From an uncultured Chitinophagaceae bacterium (GTDB lineage: Bacteria > Bacteroidota > Bacteroidia > Chitinophagales > Chitinophagaceae), in NCBI GenBank assembly GCA_946885335.1, contig CAMPGG010000170.1:1-7336 (forward strand): DNA of 7,336 nucleotides. The letters are read 5' to 3'. The translations under genes were made by a program, and so were the position numbers. Shown one piece after another: positions 1 to 6,821 of this stretch. The first letter of the stretch is position 1, and the number at the start of each line of letters is the position of its first letter. The notes beneath the pieces are model-generated. The model did not search any database. It saw only the letters and a program-made list of their open reading frames with translations, and was not told the origin of the DNA.

Positions 1-320
1 ATGATGTTACCTGGACTACAGGCAGTGACTTTTATAAAGCATCGTTTACTTATAACAGTAAGTTTGTTTACGCTTATTATTCTTTGGATGGAAAATTTTT
101 AGGATTAACCCGCCATATGGCAACTTCAGAATTACCCCTGATTTTACAAACCAATATCAAAAAGAATTATGCTGACATGTGGGTAACAGATCTTTTTGAA
201 GTGGCTAATGCTGATGGTACCACTTACTACCTGACAGTTGAAAATGCAGATAATGTTGTGATGCTAAAATCAGCAGGTGGCAGCGATTGGGAAACTTTTA
301 AAAAAACCAAAAAACAATAA
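1..320 (+). CDS. C-terminal part of a small secreted-type protein, PepSY-like/BLIP-like (partial at left edge)
   Basis: The reading frame that begins at base 3 is open from the window edge to a TAA at 318-320, giving about 105 residues, so the true start lies outside the window. A TTG at 84 could be read as a start, but the coding pattern continues upstream of it (WTTGSDFYKASFTYNSKF), so it is an internal Leu. The fragment alternates short beta-type stretches rich in aromatic residues (FVYAYYSLDGKFLG, TTYYLTVENADNVVMLKS) with one helix-like part (ELPLILQTNIKKNYADMW). It ends in a basic tail (KKTKKQ). This pattern resembles the short PepSY-like or beta-lactamase-inhibitor-like exported proteins that are common and mostly uncharacterised in Chitinophagaceae. 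The signal peptide expected for that family cannot be seen here. No catalytic residues are visible and no substrate can be named. Coding status is fairly secure; the family assignment is tentative. Confidence 0.72.
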   Translation, partial: DVTWTTGSDFYKASFTYNSKFVYAYYSLDGKFLGLTRHMATSELPLILQTNIKKNYADMWVTDLFEVANADGTTYYLTVENADNVVMLKSAGGSDWETFKKTKKQ

Positions 321-342
321 ACATTAAATAGGAAGGCAACAG

Positions 343-374
343 ACCCGTGCAGATATTTTCGCACGGGTTTTTTT
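343..374 (+). terminator. Rho-independent terminator after the PepSY-like gene
   Basis: A perfect 8-bp GC-rich stem (ACCCGTGC at 343-350 with GCACGGGT at 361-368) encloses a 10-base loop. It is followed by an uninterrupted T run through 374. It starts 22 bases after the stop codon of the upstream gene, so it should separate that gene's transcript from the deoxyhypusine synthase-family gene. Confidence 0.9.
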
Positions 375-398
375 ATTTAAGCTACTGCAAAAAAAGCC

Positions 399-433
399 TT
401 TACAAATCATATCTGCCGAATGCATTAATTTTG
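399..433 (+). promoter_or_regulatory. Putative Bacteroidota-type promoter of the DHS-family gene
   Basis: TAATTTTG at 426-433 is an exact match to the TAnnTTTG -7 consensus used by the Bacteroidota primary sigma factor. It lies 26 bases before the ATG at 460. The upstream element is weak: TTTA at 399-402, 23 bases before the -7 element, is the best candidate and does not match TTG well. Its position between a strong terminator and the next start codon supports it. The A-rich leader (acaaataataaatgcagat) has no Shine-Dalgarno sequence, which is usual in this phylum. Confidence 0.5.
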
Positions 434-459
434 GCGCTTCACAAATAATAAATGCAGAT

Positions 460-1434
460 ATGAAGAAAGGACCTGTTTCAGATTTTATACAACACCATTA
501 CCGTCATTTTAATGCAGCTGCGTTGGTTGATGCGGCAAAAGGATACGAGCAACATTTACTGGAAGGTGGAAAAATGATGATTACCCTGGCCGGGGCCATG
601 AGTACCGCCGAATTAGGCATTTCCCTGGCTGAAATGATCAGGCAGGATAAAGTGCAGATCATTAGTTGTACAGGTGCTAACCTGGAAGAAGATGTGATGA
701 ACCTGGTAGCTCACAGTCATTATAAAAGAGTTCCAAATTATCGTGACCTCAGCCCGCAGGAAGAATGGGACCTTCTCGAAAACGGTTACAACCGTGTAAC
801 AGATACCTGCATACCAGAAGAAGAAGCTTTCCGCAGAATTCAAAAACATATTTATAAAATATGGAAAGATGCGGAAGAAAAAGGCGAACGTTACTTTCCA
901 CACGAATACATGTACAAATTATTATTAAGTGGTGTGATGAAGGAAAATTATGAAATTCCGGAAGAACATAGCTGGATGATCGCCGCTGCTGAAAAAAACA
1001 TACCTATCATCGTACCAGGATGGGAAGACAGTACCATGGGAAATATTTTTGCCAGCTATTGTATCAAAGGCGAATTAAAATCCTCCACCATGAAAAGCGG
1101 TATTGATTACATGGTTTGGTTAAGCAACTGGTATAAAGAAAACAGTGCAGGAAAAGGTGTTGGATTTTTCCAGATTGGTGGTGGTATTGCAGGCGATTTC
1201 CCGATCTGCGTAGTGCCGATGATGTACCAGGACCTGGAAATGCATGAAATACCCTTCTGGAGTTATTTCTGCCAAATCAGTGATTCCACAACATCTTACG
1301 GTTCCTATTCCGGTGCGGTTCCAAATGAAAAGATCACCTGGGGGAAACTGGATATCAACACGCCAAAATATATTGTGGAGAGTGATGCCACGATCGTAGT
1401 GCCCTTAATTTTCGCATATATATTAGGGTGGTAA
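460..1434 (+). CDS. Deoxyhypusine synthase-family protein, probable homospermidine synthase
   Basis: The 324-residue protein spans a full deoxyhypusine synthase (DHS) fold. These enzymes use NAD+ to move an aminobutyl group from spermidine through a lysine imine. Visible landmarks are an N-terminal helical part (1-40), an NAD-site-like stretch with GANLEEDV at 72-79 and ENGYNRV at 107-113, WEDSTMGN at 188-195, GGGIAGDF at 240-247, and the catalytic block SGAVPNEKITWGKL at 284-297. In the last, K296 matches the imine-forming Lys329 of human DHS, W294 matches Trp327 and E290 matches Glu323. Bacteria lack eIF5A, so hypusine formation is unlikely. Bacterial and plant members of this family are known to make homospermidine, and homospermidine is the typical main polyamine of Chitinophagaceae. 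Several human spermidine-contacting residues are changed (see findings), so the exact acceptor is inferred. The cytosolic enzyme appears to be a single-gene unit: terminators lie on both sides. The ATG at 460 is chosen because it follows the -7 element and gives a family-typical N-terminus; the ATG at 452 is out of frame. Confidence 0.93.
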   Translation: MKKGPVSDFIQHHYRHFNAAALVDAAKGYEQHLLEGGKMMITLAGAMSTAELGISLAEMIRQDKVQIISCTGANLEEDVMNLVAHSHYKRVPNYRDLSPQEEWDLLENGYNRVTDTCIPEEEAFRRIQKHIYKIWKDAEEKGERYFPHEYMYKLLLSGVMKENYEIPEEHSWMIAAAEKNIPIIVPGWEDSTMGNIFASYCIKGELKSSTMKSGIDYMVWLSNWYKENSAGKGVGFFQIGGGIAGDFPICVVPMMYQDLEMHEIPFWSYFCQISDSTTSYGSYSGAVPNEKITWGKLDINTPKYIVESDATIVVPLIFAYILGW

Positions 1435-1442
1435 TTTTTTTT

Positions 1443-1540
1443 GATCCCGGCTGCATTATTTCAATTTAACATTTGTTGCGCCTGTCCCGGTGAGGATACC
1501 ATACAATTGGTGACGGAACCGGGATCGCACGCTGAAGCGT
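1443..1540. repeat. GC-rich inverted-repeat patch in the convergent gap
   Basis: In the 190 bases between two convergent genes, GATCCCGG at 1443-1450 is the exact reverse complement of CCGGGATC at 1519-1526. A competing, closer pair is TCCCGGT at 1485-1491 with ACCGGGA at 1518-1524. A small extra stem ACGC/GCGT sits at 1529-1540. The core from about 1475 to 1550 is close to 58% G+C, well above the surrounding AT-rich intergenic DNA. No convincing gene is present: a TTG-initiated plus-strand frame and a start-less minus-strand frame both look non-coding. It could be a dispersed intergenic repeat, a remnant of a lost gene, or a structured 3' untranslated region. Nothing decides between these. 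Confidence 0.4.
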
Positions 1541-1569
1541 TCAGTACGCTCATCATCAATAATAATAAA

Positions 1570-1604
1570 TTGAAAAGCCTTCTGCTATCAGAAGGCTTTT
1601 TCAA
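1570..1604. terminator. Bidirectional terminator between the DHS-family and M28 peptidase genes
   Basis: A perfect 12-bp stem (AAAAGCCTTCTG at 1573-1584 with CAGAAGGCTTTT at 1589-1600) encloses a tetraloop CTAT. A-rich sequence on the left and a T run on the right make it readable as a terminator on either strand. It lies 135 bases after the stop of the plus-strand gene and 20 bases beyond the stop of the minus-strand peptidase gene, so it fits the peptidase best and can also stop read-through from the other side. Confidence 0.88.
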
Positions 1605-1624
1605 TTTTATAGTCATCACTTTTA

Positions 1625-3145
1625 TCAGAATGCTTTTGGCAGCGGAATATCTCTTTTCAACATATCATTTCGATTAGCCATTTCCCAGGCTGTATGAAAA
1701 ATAAAACGGGCCCTTTTTTCCATCAGGTCATAATTAATTTTATCCGGTGTATCAGTTGGGCGGTGATAATCGGCATGCGTTCCGTTAAAATAAAAAATGA
1801 TCGGAACACCACGGCGGGCGAAATTATAATGATCACTGCGATAATAAATACGTTCAGTATCGTTGGGATCATTGAATTTATAATCCAGTTCCAACTTCGT
1901 ATGCTTTTTATTCATGGCTTCGCTAATAGTACGCAGATCAGTACTTAATTTATCATCACCCACTACATAAACATAATTGGTTGAATCACCAACCTTGCGT
2001 TTTGGATCTATCCGGCCGATCATATCCGTATTCAGGTTCACCGTGGTTTTTTCCAGCGGGAATAAAGGATTATCGCCATAATATCCTGAACCCCATAAAC
2101 CCTTTTCTTCACCCGAAACCGCCATGATAACAATAGAACGGCGTGGACCTTTTCCATCCTTTTTTGCTTTTTGAAAAGCCTCTGCAAATTCAATCAGGCT
2201 CACCGTTCCTGAACCATCATCATCTGCCCCATAATAGATCACCGAATCGCCTCTTTTACCAACGTGATCATAATGTGCGGTCAATACAACATATTCATCT
2301 TTCAGGTCCGTGCCTTCAATTAATCCTACAATATTGCTGCTTTGTAAAACATTGGTGTGTTTTTCAAATTGCATTTTTACATTGGCTTTATAAACAGCAT
2401 CCTTATCCGAAGTATTCATAAGACCTTCCTTAGCAGATTTGAAATCTTCACCCATGATAGCCTTTGCTACTTCTTCAGAGATCATAAATGCATTGGGATA
2501 AATCGTGCTTCTATATCCATTCATGGTCATGCTTCCAAGGTTGTTATTTGTTTGTCTTGGAAAATTTCCCTGCACCACTAAAACAGCAGCGGCACCATTT
2601 TTCATTGCTGCATCCTGAATGGCATAAGGATTTCCTCTTCTTTGGCGAGGTGCTCCATTGGCAGGTGCTGCCTGTGGAATAACCAATACGATCTTTCCAT
2701 TGGCATTGATATCCTTATAATCGTTCCGGGTTGAATCCACAATTCCATTACCCGCAAAAACAACTTCAGAGCCCATTAAAGTGGCCGTATAATTTGCTTG
2801 CGGACTGGCTACGAAGTCTTTGCCAGGAGCAAACTCTTTACCATTCACAACCAGTGAACTTGAAATAAGTGAATCCTGGTAAACGGGAAAAAATTGCTGG
2901 TAACTTCCATTATTGCCAGGTACCAAACCTATCCTGCTAAATTCATTAATAATATAAGCTGCTGCTTTACGCTCACCTTCGGTAGTGGCTTCACGGCCGC
3001 CCATTTCTTCGCCTGCTACGATATATAAATGTTTTTTGAGATCATCCGCTTTTATTGTTTTTGCATAGGGAGCGGGGTTGTGTTTTTTTTGTGCCTGCCC
3101 ATATAATGCCGGCATCATTAATAACAGGAATGCTAATTTTTTCAT
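1625..3145 (-). CDS. Exported M28-family zinc metallopeptidase with PA insert
   Basis: The 506-residue protein belongs to the M28 co-catalytic zinc aminopeptidases and probably cleaves peptides in the periplasm or outside the cell. An N-terminal signal peptide (MKKLAFLLLMMPALYGQA, cleavage near residue 18) is followed by a helical stretch with the typical GGREATTEGE (48-57). A protease-associated (PA) domain spans about 118-235, including DINANGKIVLV and the AAAVLVV strand. The peptidase core then follows. All metal and catalytic residues expected for M28 are present: H291 and D293 in AHYDHVG, the aspartates at 308-310 in GADDDGSG, E346/E347 in SGEEKG, D374 in NTDMIG and H461 in DYHRPTDT. The protein therefore looks active. 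The frame is open to 3241, but the ATG at 3145 is chosen because it gives a clean signal peptide and lies downstream of a good promoter at 3212-3241. The 32 extra residues would lack signal-peptide character. The physiological substrate is unknown. It is divergent to the TonB-dependent receptor and appears to be a single-gene unit. Confidence 0.95.
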   Translation of the reverse strand: MKKLAFLLLMMPALYGQAQKKHNPAPYAKTIKADDLKKHLYIVAGEEMGGREATTEGERKAAAYIINEFSRIGLVPGNNGSYQQFFPVYQDSLISSSLVVNGKEFAPGKDFVASPQANYTATLMGSEVVFAGNGIVDSTRNDYKDINANGKIVLVIPQAAPANGAPRQRRGNPYAIQDAAMKNGAAAVLVVQGNFPRQTNNNLGSMTMNGYRSTIYPNAFMISEEVAKAIMGEDFKSAKEGLMNTSDKDAVYKANVKMQFEKHTNVLQSSNIVGLIEGTDLKDEYVVLTAHYDHVGKRGDSVIYYGADDDGSGTVSLIEFAEAFQKAKKDGKGPRRSIVIMAVSGEEKGLWGSGYYGDNPLFPLEKTTVNLNTDMIGRIDPKRKVGDSTNYVYVVGDDKLSTDLRTISEAMNKKHTKLELDYKFNDPNDTERIYYRSDHYNFARRGVPIIFYFNGTHADYHRPTDTPDKINYDLMEKRARFIFHTAWEMANRNDMLKRDIPLPKAF

Positions 3146-3211
3146 GTGTTTTTTATAATTTTTGGCTGGTGATATTACGATCAAATGCTGATAATAATAT
3201 GTTATGATGTT

Positions 3212-3241
3212 CAAACATAAATATTTTATTGATTTAAGCAA
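3212..3241 (-). promoter_or_regulatory. Bacteroidota-type promoter of the M28 peptidase gene
   Basis: Read on the minus strand, TATGTTTG (3219 down to 3212) matches TAnnTTTG exactly. A TTG (3241-3239) lies 19 bases upstream, the expected -33/-7 arrangement for this phylum. The start codon at 3145 is 66 bases downstream, leaving a leader of about 60 bases without a Shine-Dalgarno sequence. The position of this promoter argues against the longer possible start at 3241. Confidence 0.65.
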
Positions 3242-3312
3242 GAAGGATTTGATAAACGGGAAGGATGCATCATTGAATCATAAAATTTAAAAATATTCCC
3301 GATCCGGCATCT

Positions 3313-3340
3313 GTTTTAACCACATTCCCCAATAATTTCG
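3313..3340 (+). promoter_or_regulatory. Weak promoter candidate of the TonB-dependent receptor gene
   Basis: TAATTTCG at 3333-3340 matches the TAnnTTTG -7 consensus except for one base, and ends 21 bases before the ATG at 3362, a normal spacing. The best upstream partner is GTTT at 3313-3316, 16 bases away, which is a poor -33 element. The 215-base divergent gap shows no cobalamin-riboswitch-like or other obvious structured leader. This is a tentative call based on position. Confidence 0.3.
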
Positions 3341-3361
3341 CAGCCAACTCAACCAACCTCC

Positions 3362-5308
3362 ATGCAAAAGCGAAATACACTTCTTCCAAATATTACATTC
3401 ATAACCTGCCTTTTTCTATGTTCCAATCTTTATTCACAACAAGTAATTGATTCCGCTGGCATTGAACTGGATCCGGTAACCATAACAGCTTCCATGAATC
3501 CATTGCAAGCTTCGCGAACTGGTAGAAATATAATGGTAATTAAAGGAGAACATTTTTCTTCACTGCCCGTTCGTTCAATAGATGAATTATTGAGATATGT
3601 ACCCGGTGTGGAGGTGCAGCTACGCGGACCAATGGGTGCACAAAGTGATATTGTAATGAGAGGTGGAACTTTTCAACAAGTGCTGGTTATTTTGGATGGC
3701 ATGCGTTTGAATGATCCCAATACAGGGCATTTCAACAGTTATATTCCTATTGCCCCGGCGGAGATCGAAAGAATAGAAATATTAAAAGGCGCCTCCTCTG
3801 CTATATATGGAAGTGAGGCTGTAGGTGGTGTGATACATATTATTACCCGCTCTTTTGCTTCAAAAAAAGGAACACCAAAAAAAGAATTGTTTCTGCAAGG
3901 TTCAATGGGAGAATACAATTTATTTTCCGCCAATGCTGGCGGATACTACCAGGCCGGCAATACTGCCATCAGTGGTGGATTATTAACCAATAACACCCAT
4001 GGCCAACCGCAAAGAGGTACAAACGGATATTTAAATAACCATACTGTTTCGTTATCCATCAGCCAGTTCCTGGCTGAACGTTGGAAATTAAGTCTTCGTA
4101 CGGCTTATGATCAACGTGATTTTGCAGCACAGAATTTCTACACCAGTTTTGCATCGGACACAGCTAATGAAGAGGTAAGTTCTTTTTGGAACCAGTTACA
4201 ACTTCAATATAAAGGACTAAAGGACTTTTGGACAATAGACCTTGGTTATAAAAATGTAAATGATCATTACCGTTATAATCCTGGATCTATCCCGAATGAG
4301 AATAAAAGCCAGTTATGGCAATCACTTATAAAAAACGAAAGACATATTGATGATAAAACAGCCTTAACGCTGGGTATGCAATTCATCAACAAAAAAATAA
4401 TCTCCAATGACAGGGGTGATCATTCTTTAAACCAGGGCGCTGGTTTCATTGTACTAAACCGCGAGTTAGGTGAAAATTTTAATCTTGCTCCTGCTATAAG
4501 ATTGGATTGGAATGAGCGATCAGGTTGGGAATTTGTTCCGCAGGTTAACCTTTCATACCATATTAATAAGTTGCAACTGCGCGGAAGCATTGGAAAAACC
4601 ATACGCGATGCGGACTTCACGGAAAGATTTAATAATTAAAACAAATCGCTTGTTACCAGTGGCAGAGTGGGTAACCCGTTTTTAGAAGCAGAAAGATCCA
4701 TCAGTTATGAAGCTGGTGCAGATTATATGTTGAATCATTATTTCAGGATATCTGCTACTGCTTTTGTACGGGATCATTCAAAATTAATAGACTGGGATCC
4801 CACCGCTTATGCTGATATGCCGCGAAAAGAAAATCTTTCGCCCACAGGATCGTATGCATTGGCAAAAAATATTGCCACAGTAAATACAACCGGCGCAGAA
4901 ATTGATCTTCAATTTTCAAAGCAATTAAATGAGCATAACAGGCTTTGGGCTTTATTGGGCATGACCTGGTTAAAAAGTAAGAGCAGTAACAGTACACCTT
5001 CTTTTTATATTTCATCGCATGCCCGGTTTATGACAAATTTTACTTTGCAATACACGATGAAACGTTTAGGTATAACCGCAAATGGAATTTATAAGAAAAG
5101 AGACCCGCAACTGGCGCCGGCCATTCATGCAGCAATCAAAGAAGATTATTTTATGATGAATGTAAAAACGGAATATTTTCTTCCCGCTCTTCGCTCCGGT
5201 ATTTTTGTGCAGGTTGATAATATTTTTGATCACCAGGGCCAGGATCTGCTGGGATCTGCTTTGCCCGGGCGCTGGTTATCCGGTGGATTCCGGATCCATT
5301 TCAAATAA
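3362..5308 (+). pseudogene. TonB-dependent outer-membrane receptor interrupted by one in-frame TAA at 4637-4639
   Basis: The frame spans 648 codons, a usual length for BtuB-like TonB-dependent receptors, which import scarce substrates across the outer membrane using TonB energy. It has a signal peptide (about 1-26, NITFITCLFLCSNLYSQ), a TonB-box-like DPVTITA at 37-43, a plug domain at about 50-165 (SIDELLRYVPGVEV, RGGTFQQVLVILDGMRLN, IERIEILKGASSAIYGSEAV) and a beta-barrel that ends in GRWLSGGFRIHFK. Codon 426 is TAA. Directly after it, in the same frame, the barrel continues (NKSLVTSGRVGNPFLEAERS), with the family-typical ERFNN-x-N followed by GNPxLEAE spanning the stop. No frameshift is seen. 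As written, the product would stop after 425 residues and lose 222 residues, nearly half the barrel, so it is probably non-functional. A GTG at 4667 is not a credible independent start. The change may be a recent mutation, a sequencing error or, less likely, readthrough. Overall similarity is to the BtuB type, but cobalamin specificity cannot be claimed. It ends 11 bases from the convergent rpiB. Confidence 0.92.
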
Positions 5309-5319
5309 ATTTGAGATTA

Positions 5320-5772
5320 TCAGCAACTGATTTTATTCACCCTGTTTTCATGGCGACCACCTTCGAAAGGTGTGTTTATAAAAATATCAAGCATTTTCTC
5401 TGCATCACCTTCACGCACAAACCGTGCAGGTATGCAAAGCACATTTGCATTATTATGTTCACGGGCTAATTGTGCCAGCTCCTCACCCCAACTAATAGCC
5501 GCTCTTACACCCTGGTGTTTGTTTGCTGTAATGGCAACGCCATTCGCACTGCCGCAGATAAGGACACCGAAAGAAGCTTCACCATCTTCAACAGCTTTTG
5601 CCACAGGATGTGCAAAATCAGGATAATCCACTGAATCTTTGGAATGAGTTCCAAAATCCTTGAATGGCAAACCTTTACCTTCCAAAAAAGAAATCAGGTC
5701 TTCTTTATAATCATACCCTGCGTGATCACTCCCGATCGCAATTGGTTTACTTTTATCAAATATTGGTTCCAT
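5320..5772 (-). CDS. rpiB: Ribose-5-phosphate isomerase B
   Basis: The 150-residue protein is a full-length RpiB/LacAB-family enzyme. It interconverts ribose 5-phosphate and ribulose 5-phosphate in the non-oxidative pentose phosphate pathway in the cytosol. Visible signatures are the N-terminal IAIGSDHAGYDYKE with D16 and H17, GTHSKDSVDYPDFA (41-54), the catalytic cysteine C73 in VLICGSANGVAI, TANKHQGVRAAISW (82-95) and H106 in REHNNANVLCIPARF. These match the proton-transfer and phosphate-binding residues of the family. The active-site loop reads CGSANG where close relatives usually have CGSGNG or CGTGIG, a mild substitution. The ATG at 5772 is chosen because the conserved core starts ten residues later. 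The gene follows tatC with a 52-base gap that holds a -7-like element, so it may have its own promoter and also be read from upstream. It converges with the receptor gene, 11 bases apart. Confidence 0.96.
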   Translation of the reverse strand: MEPIFDKSKPIAIGSDHAGYDYKEDLISFLEGKGLPFKDFGTHSKDSVDYPDFAHPVAKAVEDGEASFGVLICGSANGVAITANKHQGVRAAISWGEELAQLAREHNNANVLCIPARFVREGDAEKMLDIFINTPFEGGRHENRVNKISC

Positions 5773-5794
5773 AATATTGATTTAATTCTTCCTG

Positions 5795-5802
5795 CAAAAA
5801 TA
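5795..5802 (-). promoter_or_regulatory. -7-like element before rpiB
   Basis: On the minus strand, TATTTTTG (5802 down to 5795) matches TAnnTTTG exactly and lies 22 bases before the rpiB start codon, within the gap after tatC. No TTG is found at the expected -33 distance, which would fall at the end of tatC. AT-rich DNA can give such matches by chance. Confidence 0.35.
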
Positions 5803-5824
5803 ATAAAGTCCTGAGTGATGAGCG

Positions 5825-6679
5825 TTAACTCCATTCCTCCAATTCCTCTTTTGCTTTTTCAGCTTCCACCCTTTTTGTTAAAACGATGCTTACTTCATAT
5901 AAAAGCAACAGGGGTAACGCAACACTAATTTGGCTGATCAAATCCGGGCCTGGTGTAATAATTCCTGCCACAACAAAGATCAGCACAATGGCATATTTGC
6001 GACTCTGTTTTAAAAATGTAGCGCTCACAATACCAATTTTTGCCAGGAATAACATGGCCAATGGCAGTTGAAAAGCCAGTCCTGTACCAAGTATCAATGG
6101 CGTCATAGTATGAATATAACTGGTGATAGTCCAGATATTTTCAATATTCTCATCTAACTTAAAATTTGAAAAGAAATTGATTGTATAGGGCGACACAATA
6201 AAATAGCCGAAAAGAACGCCGGAAAAAAACAATAATGAAACCCAGAAAATAACGCCCCTGGTTTTTGATAATTCCTTTTTGGTCAGTGCGGGTTTTATAA
6301 ATTTCCAAAATTCATAAAATACATAAGGGAAAGCAAGGATAAATCCGCCGATCAGGATCACGCTAAAAAACATGGAAAACTGACCTGCCACGGTGGTGCT
6401 TTGCATTTTTACACCGATCTCGCCCATACACAGCGTTGGAATATTTACTTTTTCGGCCAGCTTGCACATCAACCGGTAAGTGGGAAAATCAGAATGGGTT
6501 GGACCCATGATGATCTCTTGAATAAATAAATCATTGAATATTGCTATCAGTATTGCTCCTGCTACCACTGCGATAATTGCCCTGAACAAATGTCCCCTTA
6601 AAGCTTCCAAATGATCGACGAACGACATTTCCGCAGTATTCTGACTATTCTTTCGCTTTAAAAATTTCTGTAATGCCAT
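5825..6679 (-). CDS. tatC: Sec-independent protein translocase TatC
   Basis: The 284-residue protein is TatC, the polytopic subunit that binds twin-arginine signal peptides and, with TatA/TatB-type partners, exports folded proteins across the inner membrane. The cytoplasmic N-terminus carries MSFVDHLEALRGHLFR (18-33), where E25 sits in the HLxxLR signal-peptide-binding motif. Six membrane segments are visible at about 31-53, 98-123, 142-167, 190-213, 227-243 and 246-268. YEFWKFIKPALTKKELSK (122-139) is the conserved first cytoplasmic loop, and E136 corresponds to E. coli Glu103. ITPGPDLISQ (241-250) matches the conserved TM5-TM6 turn. The first periplasmic loop (about 54-97) is longer than in E. 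coli and has two cysteines (C72, C84), as I recall for Bacteroidota TatC. The C-terminal tail is acidic and helical (EAEKAKEELEEWS). No tatA is in the window. The ATG at 6679 is the only sensible start. No clear promoter is seen in the 142 bases upstream. Confidence 0.96.
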   Translation of the reverse strand: MALQKFLKRKNSQNTAEMSFVDHLEALRGHLFRAIIAVVAGAILIAIFNDLFIQEIIMGPTHSDFPTYRLMCKLAEKVNIPTLCMGEIGVKMQSTTVAGQFSMFFSVILIGGFILAFPYVFYEFWKFIKPALTKKELSKTRGVIFWVSLLFFSGVLFGYFIVSPYTINFFSNFKLDENIENIWTITSYIHTMTPLILGTGLAFQLPLAMLFLAKIGIVSATFLKQSRKYAIVLIFVVAGIITPGPDLISQISVALPLLLLYEVSIVLTKRVEAEKAKEELEEWS

Positions 6680-6821
6680 TGAGTAGGTTGTAAAAAAGTG
6701 CGTAAAGATAAGAAGTCCGGTCCCATCATTTTTATTACTGAAAATTTTACCATTTTGTAGCAGGCAGAAACTGGAAATGACTTACAGGTAAATATTTTAA
6801 TTATGTGGAACGCTGCCAGTG

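Noticed and set aside
1458..1572. A minus-strand frame of about 35-40 codons (ending ATNVKLK) in the GC-rich patch, considered as the remnant of a gene's 3' end.
   Set aside because: It has no start codon, stop codons occur just upstream in the terminator, and I recognise no family. It is kept only as a possible explanation of the GC-rich patch.
1441..1677. A 78-codon plus-strand frame starting with TTG after the DHS-family gene.
   Set aside because: It runs through a strong terminator hairpin and into the antisense of the peptidase gene, has no recognisable domain and starts with a TTG seven bases after a stop codon. It is judged non-coding.
3146..3241. A 32-residue N-terminal extension of the M28 peptidase up to an ATG at 3241.
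   Set aside because: It would start upstream of the best promoter (-33/-7 at 3241-3212) and would bury the clear signal peptide MKKLAFLLLMMPALYGQA inside the protein.
3242..3361. A cobalamin riboswitch upstream of the BtuB-like receptor.
   Set aside because: The space before the start codon is only 120 bases and shows neither the B12-box-like conserved sequence nor a suitable set of stems. Substrate specificity is therefore left open.
4667..5308. A separate 213-residue protein starting with GTG after the receptor's stop codon.
   Set aside because: It is in the same frame as the receptor and is plainly the second half of its barrel. It has no signal peptide or promoter, and the homology begins right after the TAA, before the GTG.
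5319..5335. A small hairpin ATCAG-CAA-CTGAT followed by TTTTA at the receptor/rpiB convergence, considered as a terminator.
   Set aside because: The stem has only 5 bp, is AT-rich and overlaps the rpiB stop codon. It is too weak to call.
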